Assembly: GCA_025738555.1 (NCBI GenBank)
Contig: JAOVFP010000017.1
Coordinates: 3,348,001-3,412,000 of the forward strand
Direction of reading: 5' to 3'
Origin: Cyathus striatus
Taxonomy: Eukaryota; Basidiomycota; Agaricomycetes; Agaricales; Nidulariaceae
DNA: 64,000 nt
Shown piece after piece: positions 1-11,442 of the stretch. Within the stretch, counting starts at the first letter, position 1; the number at the start of each line of letters is the position of its first letter. Below the pieces are notes generated by a model. The model searched no databases. It was not told where the DNA came from and saw nothing but the letters and a program-made list of their open reading frames with translations. Both the position numbers and the translations under genes were made by a program.

Positions 1-165
1 AAGTTGGTACCCCCCATATTGTTCTTTTGCATAATCACAGGTTGGAGTACTTGTTCAATAGGGATAGCAAGTACTACTGGCCATGGTAAGCACAAACTGC
101 AAGCAATATCATCACGTAACATACCAAAGAGAGCCGAAAGAATCAAGGTAATAATAGCGCGTGCA
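1..165 (-). CDS. possible edge exon, hydrophobic protein (partial)
   Basis: Read on the minus strand from an ATG near position 165, a frame of about 55 codons stays open to the left edge of the window. It is strongly hydrophobic, with two stretches that could be membrane segments split by a short charged patch (LRDD). I recognise no family and the 3' part lies outside the window. The plus-strand frame over the same bases is equally short and less protein-like. It could be chance. Confidence 0.2.
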
Positions 166-922
166 AGGATCATATTATTGTCGATTCGATATTAAAGGTG
201 ATGCTGTGCCTTGTTGTGCGCAGGTATATCACAAAAGAATGTCGGATATCGTGATCGCAAACGATACAGGTGAAGATATGAAGCGCAGCCTCTGGAGTAA
301 CTTTTATTATGAAGTGGCCATTTTCTTTTTAAGTCCATGAAGTACAAGAAAAACGTAAGAACAAGAATTTCCTTGTATTTTCGACAGTTCATTTATTTTG
401 CATTTATTTTCCCTTTGCCCTCCGCTTAAGTTCGGGATTGTTTCAATTAAATTTACGAGGGATCTTGGTGAACGTTTGAACGTTGGAAGGAAGTTCTTGA
501 ACAAAGATCTCCAATTTAGGTGGTCACGGTCTGCCATTGAGGACGCGCTGTTGTGATTCGCCCTTTGTGGACCGCCTTCCAGATTCAAGAAACGAGGGAC
601 CCGCGCTGGAGATAAGTAGACAGCATTGTCATACTATGAGGGCCACAGAATGAGCAATTGCAAGAGGTGTTTCGGGAATCGCATTCGGGATTTAGCCTCG
701 CAAATTTGTTTGGACAACGGGCCAAATAAAAGAGGCGAAATTGATCCGCTCTCTCAGCCTCTGATTCATCAAAAACGAGGGTCTAAGTATAAGTACCTAT
801 ATTACATCTCGCTGTTTCCTTTTGGTTTCCTTGCCTGCGGGACTAAGAATGCTTCGAGCATTCAAGCTCAAGGGGTGTCTCATTATAAGAGGACGGCTAA
901 TTTCTCATATGCAATACAGAAC
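166..922. other. intergenic, no gene recognised
   Basis: Frames here are short, lack family resemblance and overlap each other on both strands. The right-hand part presumably holds the promoter of the FAD oxidase gene that begins near 923. Confidence 0.5.
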
Positions 923-2880
923 ATGCTCTCTGCGAAAGCGCTCTTTCTCCTCATGTGGTCTTACTATGATATCCTTCTTGTGTCGTCTACTTCATGCAAG
1001 TCACTTCCTGGAGATCTCAATTGGCCATCCATTGCACAATGAACGTGACTTTAGAGGGCCGGCTCATACGAACAATTCCCCTTGGGTCGCCTTGTCATCA
1101 CCCTAATTTTAACGAGACTCCGCAGTGTACTTTCGTTCGTGATAACTGGAATGACACACATTATCAGTAGGGTATATGGTTTTCTGTCTCAATGAATACT
1201 TACCAGTATCGCAGTCTCTTCTCCGACATCAATCATTAACACTTTGTTTACTAACAATAGTTGCAACCCTTTTACCCGTCCTGGCGACCAGTATTCTGTT
1301 GGGGTGTATCCGCAATGGGCAGTGAATGTCCTTAGATCTGTGGATATCGTCTCAGCCGTCGAATTTGCTAGGAAATATAATATTCGTCTCGTTGTCAAGA
1401 ATACTGGTCATGAGTAAGTCGCGGCACTCTTCATAACTACCTTACTTTATATGCTAAAGCAGTCTGTAAGCCTTATGGGAAAGAACATAGGGACAGGATC
1501 TTTATCCATATGGACTCACAACTTACAGAAGAGGGAGCGGTTAAACCACTATTCGTCGCCTGTATACACGGGACTTGCTGTTAAGATTGAATCCGGCGTA
1601 GTAGCTGGAGCATATCCTGTAGGTCTGGACAACTCCACTCCTGAAGTCTGCATTTTGACACACGGCCGTAGTCAGTCGGGATTGCTGGAGGATATATTCA
1701 AGGAAGTGGTCATTCCGTTCTTACAAATCTTCATGGCTTAGGTGCTGACCAGACCTTGGAGTTCGAGGTCGTCACAACCACCGGAAATTTCGTGCGCGCG
1801 TCGCCCATCGAAAACGAGGACTTATATTGGGCTCTCAGTGGTGGTGTAATGTACTTAATATTTTTTTACAGCTGTCTACTCAAACTTTTATAAGGGGATC
1901 AACGTATGGTATCGTATGGTCTATCACCCTAAAGATATTTCCCGATATACAGGCCACATCTGGAGTACTCTCGTTTGATTCCAATAGGAATTCATTAGAT
2001 GCCTACTGGAGTGCGATTAACGCGTTCCATGACACAACACCCAATTTCATCGATAACCATGTATACGTTGCTGCTGGATATAACCAATCTTTTTCAGTCT
2101 TGCAATTTTTGCTCCGAAGAAACCGAAAGACGATGCTATGGGTTTGTTGTTACTTATTACATTGTCGCTTAATTCTTCTCGGATCCCGTTCAATCTTTCT
2201 TTGACTTCACATGACAATTTCAAATCTGCTTTTCTGGCGATCAGTACTCCCGACGAAAGCTCATGGTCATTTCCCATCAGCGGGGGTTATATAATAACAA
2301 GCCGCCTTGTTCCAAGACTCGTACCTCCCTTGACTTCAGTAAATATCTCGCAGCTTATTAGGAAATTCGCTGCACTTGAAGGTGGCTATATTACGGATAT
2401 CGCTCTTCAGCCTAAACTGTCACTGGCAAAGAATACAGGAAATTCTGTATCATATGCTTGGAGAAATGCACAGCGTCATTTAATGTTTTCACTGTAAGCT
2501 GCTCTAATTTTTTTTTTCGCTTTATGAACTATGCTTATACTACTGCCTTAGATCACTGAGCGGCACACCTACCATAGACAGCCTTCGACCAATACAACAA
2601 ACTGATATAATTGAGACGCTTACGCCGAACGGAGGCGCCCATCTGAACGAGGTAAGCAACGAAGTCCGGTGGTCCATTCAAGTACTGCGAACTGACATAA
2701 TTTCCGTGATTGATTAGGCAGATTACGAGCTTCCAAATTGGAAAACTGCTTTCTATGGTGAAAATTATGCGCGACTCTTGAGCATCAAGAACAAGTGGGA
2801 TCTAGGTGATGTGCTTTATGCTAGTACAGCGGCAGGCTCTAAAACCAGCACGCTCGTATCTCGCAACAACCTCCTTAGGT
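923..2880 (+). pseudogene. berberine-bridge-type FAD-linked oxidase, probably decayed
   Basis: The frame begins with a likely secretion signal (hydrophobic run after the ATG at 923). The hallmarks of the vanillyl-alcohol-oxidase/BBE family follow: CKSLPGD and WPS near the N-terminus, then IPLGSPCH, SCNPFT, NTGH with the histidine that normally carries FAD, GSLSIWTHNL, HGLGAD, YWALSGG, STYGIVWSIT. The C-terminal BBE block is NWKTAFYGENY. Introns can be placed at about 1169-1214, 1413-1470, 1622-1669, 1845-1870, 2496-2552 and 2652-2718. Two breaks remain that splicing does not explain: a one-base shift near 1040, where the frame leaves at CAA TGA, and another near 2103. The stretch that in relatives carries the second FAD-linking cysteine (GGNC type) is missing or spliced out around 1620-1670. 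The last codons lie inside an inverted-repeat arm. Family members oxidise alcohols, sugars or alkaloid-like substrates; the substrate here is unknown. A pseudogene is more likely than sequencing error, but both are possible. Confidence 0.7.
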
Positions 2881-3098
2881 AAATAAGGGCAAATATTTGC
2901 TTAAGGCAAATAAACCTAAGGAAGGTTGTGCTCGATAGAGCGGCTGGCATAAGTGGTCACCGAAATTTCCCCGCGGACCCTTGCCATCAACAGGGAAATC
3001 GACGGCGGAGCACGCCGCGTTCCCACCGTACCTGCTCGCGCTCATGAGCATGATGATCTACAGTTACATGAGCCTCATACTCTCCGTGTACTTAAGTA
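2832..3098 (+). repeat. left arm of ~268-bp inverted repeat
   Basis: This stretch is repeated in reverse complement at 3966-4233. Agreement starts at CAGGCTC in the last codons of the FAD oxidase gene and ends at the self-complementary TACTTAAGTA. In the part compared base by base I saw only a few substitutions and one single-base indel. Inside, at about 2866-2929, lies a smaller imperfect palindrome that begins ACAACCT and CCTTAGGT and ends ACCTAAGG and AGGTTGT, so each arm can itself fold as a hairpin. Confidence 0.9.
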
Positions 3099-3509
3099 TT
3101 CTAAAACTCAATAATTTATTTTTGGTTTTTTTGAGCTATGCTCGTTGAACGCAGTACTTAATACTTGTACTGTGGAGTAGTATTAGTAGAATAAACTGGA
3201 TTTTTGAAAGTTATTGGCCTATACATGCATATGAATTGGAATGAAAGATTAAAAATAAAGCAGTTATGTACTTCACAGACAGTTAAACTGTAAAATAACT
3301 GAATGCTGAATGCTGGTTGCTTGCCAAAGACTCATGCTACAGTCTACAGAGTCCATACTGTATATTTAAACTTTCATCAATCTTGTAAATCTATGAAGAA
3401 AGGCTTATAGTATATTCAACCACAATACAGATATTGCAATAGAAATTATTTTAATATTAAGCAAGATGCAGTGATAAATACACCAAAGATAGCGAAGAGG
3501 AGCTAATGA

Positions 3510-3965
3510 GGGGGGTGATGAACCTTTTGCATATTATCACGGAATTCTCACTCGACCCATTCTTCCCCTCATGCTACAACCACTCAAAAACTTGTTTGAA
3601 GTAACGACTAGACGTACGTTCTTCTCCTCCCCCTCCCATCCCATACTAACCCCAGTAATGTTCATAGCATACCAATACTTCCTCCACGTAGTCCCCACAA
3701 CCTCATGGCCCCTGCTGCGTGTACACATAACCAACACACACCAATACGGAATAACATACTAGAACACACTACACGCTCAAGCCAGAGCATAATCAGGGCA
3801 CACCCGGCATATTCTTCAAATTCAATATTGATCCTCTCTCAATTACAGTCCATCAATCTCTACCTCTCTCCTCCAACTCTTTATCTGCGTTGTAGACATT
3901 GTAAGGGGTGAATTTGTAATTTTCTATGTGTGGGATACGGCCCGCGCATATTGAGGAAGGTGGGG
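3510..3965 (+). pseudogene. decayed fragment of ERV41-type ER-vesicle gene
   Basis: Three-frame reading gives pieces of the lumenal and C-terminal part of the Erv41/Erv46 (ERGIC) cargo-receptor family in the right order: HIITEFSLDPFFP, LQPLKN, YQYFLHVVPTT, a frame-shifted TNQYSVT-like stretch, PGIFFKFNIDPLSIT, then LLQLFI with a following hydrophobic segment. The frame changes at least three times and there are stops, so it cannot make the protein. The N-terminal half of the family is absent. Intact members cycle between ER and Golgi in COPII vesicles. The fragment sits exactly in the spacer of the inverted repeat and stops at the right arm, which suggests capture or duplication together with the repeat. 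No intact copy is in the window. Confidence 0.7.
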
Positions 3966-4233
3966 TACTTAAGTACATGGAGAATATGAGGCTCATGTAA
4001 CTGTAGATCATCATGCTCATGAGCGCGAGCAGGTACGGTGGGAACGCGGCGTGCTCCGCCGTCGATTTCCCTGTTGATGGCAAGGGTCCGCGGGGAAATT
4101 TCGGTGACCACTTATGCCAGCCGCTCTATCGAGCACAACCTTCCTTAGGTTTATTTGCCTTAAGCAAATATTTGCCCTTATTTACCTAAGGAGGTTGTTG
4201 CGAGATACGAGCGTGCTGGTTTTAGGAGCCTGG
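3966..4233 (-). repeat. right arm of ~268-bp inverted repeat
   Basis: Reverse complement of 2832-3098, including the nested hairpin (here about 4135-4198) and, on the minus strand, the same last codons of the FAD oxidase. The spacer between the arms is 867 bp. I found no clear target-site duplication at the outer ends and no transposase frame, so the element class is undecided. Confidence 0.9.
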
Positions 4234-5002
4234 TACAGCGGTTGGGAGCGATAGATGGATTGAGATGCCCAACGGTAGATTGTGTAAGGCGTTTGTGTAA
4301 TTTTATTTCATGTTAATTTCTTTGAGTTTTGACCAACGAGCAATGTCATCATCGTTAATACCGATATTGTCTGCATATGTTATGTAAGTATATGTACATT
4401 ATATTCCGGGATTTTACCAAATGGGGTTGTTGCTTTTGGGCTTCTAAATTCTCGACGAGGCTCGGGAGACTCGGGCTGTACGCGCTCGCGTATTTTTAGC
4501 TTTGACTTCCTTTGCTTCCTGAAACAATCCTGAATCTCCAAAGCTGAAGAAATCATGAAATACAAACTCCTGGACTAGGATACGGATTTTGCTTGGTCTC
4601 TGGAACTGGAACCTGAACATGCTCGTTGTAAAACTGATAAAATCTGCTGATTACATTGACAAGTGCTTAATTGCATTAGACATAGTACCTCGTTGTCATG
4701 GACTATTATTAAATCGTACCTGCAAGACTTCACTTCTTCGGTTGACATGCATATTTGACCCTGCCAGTCGATAATTCAAAGCTTCCCCTTGGACCTTTGG
4801 ACCTGTGGCTTGATTGATGTCCCCACCGTTACCCTGTTTCTAGAGGCATATATCTATCTATCAAGAGGGTTCGTTTGGACTAGGTCCTACTAAACCTTCC
4901 ACAGTCTTTACCTGTTAGTTTTATCGCTGCGGCTTCGTACGTCGTTGCTGAAGTTGCTTCCTCTCTCTTTACCTGCTCCCTAATTAAATACGAATTTCAG
5001 AA
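4234..5002. other. intergenic, no gene recognised
   Basis: Frames here are under about 65 codons and without family resemblance. The right end holds a T/C-rich stretch just before the ATG at 5003, typical of basidiomycete promoters. Confidence 0.5.
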
Positions 5003-5643
5003 ATGGATACGAAGACGTCGAAAGCCTCCTCCTTTCCGCCGGTAGCCCTCGCACTCGTGATCTTATCCTTCCTTGTTAGCATCCCAGTGCTGACATTGTC
5101 GGGCTATAACTACGGGTTTTTCTCAGTCATTATAAACCGTTTTGTAACGGCACTCACACTCTTGGTGCATCTCTGCATCATCGCCTCTTCCTGGGAACAA
5201 CGACAAATACCAGATGGATGTCCACCTTCTGTTATTCCTCGAATACTTCCGACCATATACCGCTCGAGGATCGCCATTATTCTAATGCTACTTTGCGTAC
5301 TCAATCTCATGGCCTTTGGCATGACTGCTCAGATTACCGTAGAAGGGCCTGAGAGTCTGCTTCCCGCCGAACGTGCACCAAACATGACTCCTACCTGGAA
5401 TTTACCGATTCAAATTGCCCAATCATTGTTATTAGGGGTGCAATCGTTGCTACTCGCAGTATTAGCTTCGGTCGCTGTTGTTGGAAGGATCCGTTTTATG
5501 TCCGCAGAGAAAGACGCAAGGGAAGCCAAAGAGTGTGGCTTGGAGTCTGTAACGGTAAGTTTCATATCAAAGTACCTTCGTTCGTATAAGTATATAGCTC
5601 AATTTTCGACATTCAGTCCTTCGCCAGCGAAATGAAGGTATAA
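5003..5643 (+). CDS. four-helix membrane protein, unknown function
   Basis: Two exons, 5003-5554 and 5617-5643, separated by a 62-nt GT..AG intron, give a 192-residue protein. It has about four hydrophobic segments (residues ~12-32, ~37-57, ~88-108, ~140-162) and a short charged C-terminal tail. A polar loop with PDGCPP lies between segments 2 and 3, and a loop rich in P, E and N between 3 and 4. This layout is common among uncharacterised agaricomycete membrane proteins; I recognise no motif that gives a function. The second exon adds only eight codons before TAA, but it joins in frame after a strong GTAAGT donor, so I prefer it to reading through. Confidence 0.7.
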
Positions 5644-6086
5644 ATCGGCGTTGGATTGGGATTTTGTGTTTTCAGAGCTGTCACTAGATATGACCCCACT
5701 ATTTACTAGCACTCAGCGATTACTTTTACTTAAACTTTTGAACACTTCGAACAGTAGTTGAGTCTTTGTCCTATATGTAAGTATTTTTACCAGTGTATTT
5801 ATTCTCGGGATGTCTACAGAATAAGTATACTTACTACATATCATAAAGATTGCATAAATCTGGAGATTGTCTGAGATTATCTGAGGATCATTAAATAAGG
5901 AATGGTTGAGTGAAGAGATAAGACAAGAGCCAAGGCTCGCAGCGGCGCAAGGGCCCGCGTCACCCAATTCCCGAGTGATGCACATGCACATGATTGGGGT
6001 TCGTCACTCGCGAATGCCGAATCCTTTCCTTGCAGCCTGTCGCAGGGCTTTCAGCTTGGGACTCAGTCCAAAAGGCCTACTTCTAA
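5644..6086. other. intergenic, no gene recognised
   Basis: AT-rich on the left, then mixed. It probably holds the 3' end of the membrane-protein gene and the promoter of the J-protein gene. No RNA gene or repeat was seen. Confidence 0.5.
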
Positions 6087-7055
6087 ATGCATATTCGAAC
6101 ATCAAACATTCGTACAAGCTTAGTTTCATGGCAGAGGTTTCTCACTTCTGCCTCCCAGCTACCAGTTCAGCTTCACTTCATAATCCAAGCTCGCTTCGCA
6201 TCTACCACGTCTGAGAACCCTTACCCTTATCCTGCTCACCCAAATCCTTCCCCGCATCAGATTTTTCATTTGCCATTTGGTGCCCCGCAGGCGGACGTAA
6301 AGGCTAGATGTTTGTCAAGCTACAGCTCTTGTTTTAAAATGACGAACTAATCTGGTGGCGCAGACTACGAGCTTGTACGACTGCATCACCCTGATTCCCA
6401 TCACTGTCGTATACTTTCTCCAGAAGTTCGACACGCTCGATTTCAGTCCATATCCTCAGCATATGATGTTTTAAGACGCGGAGCGACTCGTACATATCCT
6501 AGTCAGCACGGCTTTGATCCCTATGTAACAGAACTGGAGCGGAGGAAAAGAGCCTATTACTCTGCGCATCGTCACCAGGCGCCATTCATGAACACTGAAA
6601 AGCCAGGGAATGAATTCCGAGACACGGCTCAGCCTACTCCACAGCAGCTAATGCGAGAGCGTGTAGTTCTCTGTGTTGGGGTCCTCGTTCGTGTCTTCAA
6701 ATTTGTTTTCGGCATTCAGGTGAACAACTGATTGTTGCAGGTAATCATGGTTGGGGTCTATCCCTCGTTACTTTTCGGGTCGTCTTATATGGATCAGCGA
6801 CACAAGAGCGCAGTGACCAATCTTACTCAAGCGCGCAAGGAAGCGGTGGAGGTGGGTGAGGAGCGGCGCGCTCGGGTTAGAGAGCGAGTGAAAGAGTACA
6901 AGCAACGCGCCGAAGCTGTTGAAAATGGACAGACGCAACCAATGCCAAGTGAGGTGCAAGATATCTTAAGGCGGAGTAAACGTGAAAGCGGACACGAGCA
7001 ATGTTCCCAATCATCACGATCCGCAGATAACTGTCGTGATGGTTCAGGATCGTAA
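6087..7055 (+). CDS. J-domain (DnaJ-type) co-chaperone, probably mitochondrial
   Basis: Exons 6087-6309, 6364-6686 and 6741-7055 sum to a clean frame of 286 residues. The N-terminus is basic and free of acidic residues, with FLTSASQ and FASTTSENP, typical of a mitochondrial presequence. The J domain follows: PHQIFHLPFGAPQADVKARYYELV then the essential HPD (LHHPDS) then FQSISSAYDVLR. A hydrophobic segment of about 20 residues is built across the second intron (VVLCVGVL joined to VIMVGVYPSLLFG). The tail is a charged coiled-coil-like stretch rich in R, E and K. J-proteins stimulate Hsp70 ATPase through the HPD motif; by location this one may serve the mitochondrial Hsp70 encoded at 28-30 kb, which is inference. 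The membrane-anchored layout resembles yeast Jid1-type proteins. Confidence 0.8.
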
Positions 7056-7293
7056 TAGGGGTGTAAGCCACAGGTGGACCCAAATATGTCCTGCTCGGAG
7101 ACCAGTTAGGGAGTATATCTTATTATACCTAATGTGTTATCATTTATCATTATACCTTTGAACTTAAGACAGCCATTAAATGATTGTGAAGCACTAACCA
7201 CAGCTGACTCAACATTATGCCTTGTTAATCTGTATGAGTATTTTATGCACAGAAAGGAAAGTACTAATGTATAAAAGAGAAGTGGAAGGAGGA

Positions 7294-10200
7294 TTAGGAA
7301 ATCTCATCCAGTGGCCGAGGGACGTTGAGTAATCCTCGACCAAACGAAGCAGCAATGGCTTCGAATCCGTTCTCTTGCACTTCCGAGAGGAAGATATCGT
7401 GTTGATCTGCAAGTCTGAGGTTGTTCCGCCGGATGTCCCGTATGACCCCATGTTCTCGTGCACAATTCGGACATTCTGTCTCGTTTTCAGCCACGCATCT
7501 GGTCTTACATTAGATAATAAAAATAAGGGGAAAGGAAATGCTTACCGTTGGTGATAAGAATGCTTGCACATGAAATGCACGCTTGGAAGATCTAGTTGGC
7601 CTTGACATGCAGCACATCTAGTATTATGGGATACTTTAGGAAGGTCTGGATTGGCGAGCTCCTTCACCAATTTTCGTTTTGCCTCTGTCTCAAGGCGATA
7701 CGAATTAGTAAGAGCTTTGTCCTAAAATACATACTCCTAGTTAGTAGTCGCACCCCAAAGATACCAAGTGTGAGCTTACATTCTCAATCTCGTTCCTAGC
7801 CTGACGAACTCTGCGCATTAACCACTCCTTAACAAGCCCAACACTGGCAACACTATTCCTACTTAGAACCTGAACAACTCCAATGGGGGGCATGATATTC
7901 TCCTCATCTATATGCTCTAGGATTCCTTTGAGATCTTCTTTGTGTCTCTCCAACAGCTCCGTTGTGCTGGTCAAGAATCGAAGAACTAGAGGATACAATT
8001 GTGGGTGATCCGAGCCATAAAGCATAAGTGCTTCGATGACCTTCGCCGATGCACCTTCTTCGCCTTCCTTGTCGCGATCGATCCAAAAGCGTAGCACTTC
8101 TTCATACATACCCAGTTTCTCCCAAAGCAATACAAGGCCACGGGTATAACCATGTGTAGAGCAGAGAATCAAGGCATGCGTGGGGTCATATGGGATATCT
8201 GCACTCCTGAGCACGCGCATGGCTTTGTCCCGCATCTTACCTTCGTCGAATATAGGAGTCCCGTCTTCTCTGCTCTTTCCTTTCTCCTTGGGCCCAGGTA
8301 AGGTGAGGTACAACTCCAGAAGGGTATTCCAAACGGCCACTTGATCAGCTTTATCGCCCCCGTCCAACATTGCATTGTCTGACGCTCCATGCCAAGTACC
8401 AATAACACCTTCTGGCCGATCTTCAACGCTTTGCCTCCATCTACGGTATGCGACTGTTTCGAGGAAATTGACGAATTGCTCCATATGGTCCACGAAATGC
8501 GCAAAATACAACCTGGGTGATAGTATCTTGAATTTTGGTGGGAGAGGTACTTTGAAGATGGAAGCGGATGCTGGCGGCTGCGCACTGGAAGGTGTAGATG
8601 ATCCCGAACCTTCATGTAACGAATCCCGTCTAGTAATATCAGGTTTTGTCGTCTTAATCGACGCGGTCTCTGGTTTTACTGTCTTTATTGATGGTGCAGC
8701 TGGAATAGTGGCGGTTTCCGAGTAAGCAAGGGTAGGTGCACGGTTCAAGGCAAGAATGGAAAGGTATGATGTCGTGGACGATTGTTTTGCGTGACTGGCA
8801 GGTTGTTCTGATGTTTCAGCTTCAAGAGAGCCAGAGTCGGTACATAGATCAATGAGCAATTGAGTTGTTTCTTCAGGAAGGCTCTGTAGCATTGCTCGGC
8901 CATAACGTGCTAGGTTACTTTCAGCCTACATGGAAAACCCATTAACAACGAATATTAAGCGCAGAGATTCAACTTACTGCTTCGGGACCCAATTTCCTCA
9001 AATATGCCAATGCCTCGCCAAACTCTCCCGCATCCTCAATCTGTATTCTCAGATAGTCCTCATGTCTCTCATACTTTCGCGCAAGATAGCCCGCATGCTC
9101 GAAGTACCCAGCTTGCCTGCAAACTCGAATAGCTGTATCTAAATCGAAAGGCAGTTCGTCTGAGTCACGTTTAGATTCAGTTTTAATAAAGCTATCAAGG
9201 CGCTGTATGTCTTTCAGTTTCGTGTATGTATTCAGAAGAAGCGTTGTGTGGTCTGCATTCGCAAGTCCGAGAGAGTGAAGTTCTTGAAGGTACGTGACGA
9301 GATTGTATATCCGCTGAGCATCGAGGAACTATGGATCCAAGTTAGGCGTTCGAGTTCATGATGGAAAGCGGGAATGAGCACCTTTCGAATGACATAACTT
9401 GGTTGCAACCACCCTATAGTCTTTACAAACTGTGACATTGCCGGATCGTAATCTCCCTTCGCATACAAATGATCGCCGTACTGCCGATGGATATCTGCGA
9501 CACTGGCTTCATCGAGCTGCTGAGTCTTTGCGAGGTTCAATGCAATAGTGTACGCGGCTTTGCTATAGAGAAGGTCCAATTTCTCCTTGGTAGATTTCTC
9601 CTCCAATGCAATCAACTAAAGAGGTTGCAATATATTAATAATTGACCACAGACATTTCAGAAAAACTTACATTTCCATCGTTGCATAGCACATAGACTTT
9701 ACCCCACTGAGAGACGACATCCTTCACTCCTTGGCGAAACGTACCTGTGTATGCAACATACTTGTTCTCTAAGTCAAATATTGTGACTTTGGATATCTCG
9801 GATCCAGTATCACCCGTTCGGGCGACGAAGTTGCGTACGGTCGCAGAAGGATTGGAAGATGAAGGTGCGAAAGGTGGAGAGACTATCACGAGATAGTTCA
9901 AATGTGAACGTATTGATGATTTAGGGCCTGTTGGGGAGACTAGTTAATAGTGAGAATACTAGAAAGTAAATGTTATAATACCTTCGTATGCGTAGCATGT
10001 TCCGCGTCCTTCAGTACCGCACTTATATATCGCTTCATCTCTAGCCACAATCATCTCCCTCCCTCTCCAATCCATAGTCGCACAGCCAAGCCCACAACCA
10101 ACTTCATCCACTTCCGTTGCGGTTCCTCCACTTCCACGCCCAGAGGCCTGATAGCACAATACTCGATTGGTAGTGACGATGAATAGATAAAGGTTCTTTG

Positions 10201-11118
10201 CAATAGCGTCGTCATTACTATTAGTGCTAGGTGCAGTCTCGTCTGCATGCTCCATTGCTGACCCTGAAAGAGGTTCTCGGAAACCGAGGCCTGTTATGGG
10301 CTCTGTTGGGGATTCGTGAACTGTTCGAACTTTAGGAAGGGCGGTGAGTGAGTTGGAGCTTGTAAGAGATTGGTCGAGGTGGCGATAGAGGAGGACAGTG
10401 CCGTCACCGAGACCAATAGCCAGGTGTGAAAGGTTGCTAGTGAGTGCAACTGTTGTGACCTACAGAATATGGTTAGAAATAGCTCCACAAAATCGAGGAT
10501 AAATGACTAGCTGGATGTGGCCGATGACCCAGTTGTATCTTCGTCGAACGTAAAAGCACGGGTGATCCGGTCCTTGGCTCTTTATTCTCCAAGTCCCAAA
10601 TCTTCAAGAGAGGGGAATGCGTCGAGGCTTCTTCCTGTGGGGTAATCAGGATGAAAATCCTCATCAACATGCAGCATAACGAACCCCAAGAGTAACCAAC
10701 ACGCCTCTTCTCTCCATCATATGCGTTACGCGACCAGAAACATGGGCGACCCAGCTATTCACGGATTCAAAATCAGAGTTAAGTAGGTGAACGCTGCCAT
10801 GTATGTCTGCGACAAGAATGCCAAACGAGGAAGAGCATATTGTGGATATTTCAGGTGCTGCCTATATTAATGTTAATCTTTCAAGATGGGTATAACAAAA
10901 GAAACTCGCACAAACTTTGAAGATATCCGGGGGGCTATCGAGGTCCTGGACATCCTTCACGGGGACAGAATCAAAGAATACAAACTGACGTGTCTATATC
11001 ACGGCAAATATAACTGTTAGTGTAAGTGCATGAAGAGGCAGGTCATATAATAAAAACTCACTCCAGGAGCTGCTGGCGCGTTGGGAGGAACAGCATTGGC
11101 GGCGAGTATTGGTGCCAT
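7294..11118 (-). CDS. VPS11: vacuolar sorting protein VPS11 (HOPS/CORVET core)
   Basis: Eleven exons (7294-7498, 7546-7721, 7780-8925, 8978-9328, 9382-9615, 9671-9939, 9982-10459, 10512-10634, 10685-10861, 10916-10993, 11062-11118, read right to left) sum to 1097 residues, close to yeast Vps11/Pep5 (about 1030). The N-terminal half is beta-propeller-like (RQFVFFD, LLKIWDLENKE, LAIGLGDGTVLLYR). The middle is clathrin-repeat helices (YGDHLYAKGDYDPAM, ARKYERHEDYL). The C-terminus is a RING-H2 finger: CAACQGQ, then HFMCKHSYHQRC, then ECPNC. Vps11 scaffolds the HOPS and CORVET tethering complexes at endosomes and vacuole. A low-complexity insert rich in S, T, P and A lies around 8560-8880. One intron (10460-10511) appears to use a GC rather than GT donor. 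The gene is divergent from ATP18-like, with 324 bp between starts. Confidence 0.93.
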
Positions 11119-11442
11119 GGTGCAAACCGTCGTACACGTATTTACTAAAAATGGTGAATTTAATAGGTGTAATCTAGCAACGGTGAGCTGAGGATCAGGT
11201 TGAGCTCGCTGAAGCGTCAGACGGAGAGCTCGTCGACGAACACGATGACGGCGCGTACGATTGATCGCCTAAGTTAGAAATTAATTCTCACGCAGTCATG
11301 CATACCGCAAACGGTCCTCCCCGAAGTTCAAACCCACTTCATCACCATCCCCAGCGACCTCGGTACTTTCTCTCTCTTTCCTTCCTTAATACCACCTGCT
11401 CATTCATCTCTTTTCACTTGCCTAGTTCCCACATTCAAAACA
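11119..11442. promoter_or_regulatory. divergent promoter, VPS11 / ATP synthase j
   Basis: The 324 bp between the two start codons must hold both promoters. The right half, from about 11340, is pyrimidine-rich (CTCTCTCTTTCC-like), a common core-promoter feature in these fungi. No clear TATA box was seen. Confidence 0.45.

Noticed and set aside
626..922. Upstream in-frame extension of the FAD oxidase
   Set aside because: The hydrophobic leader starting at 923 is a better start; the upstream part has no family match.
3853..4111. Two ~76-codon minus-strand frames over the right repeat arm
   Set aside because: They overlap in different frames, and the plus strand shows the ERV41-type fragment ending here. 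The openness is likely incidental.
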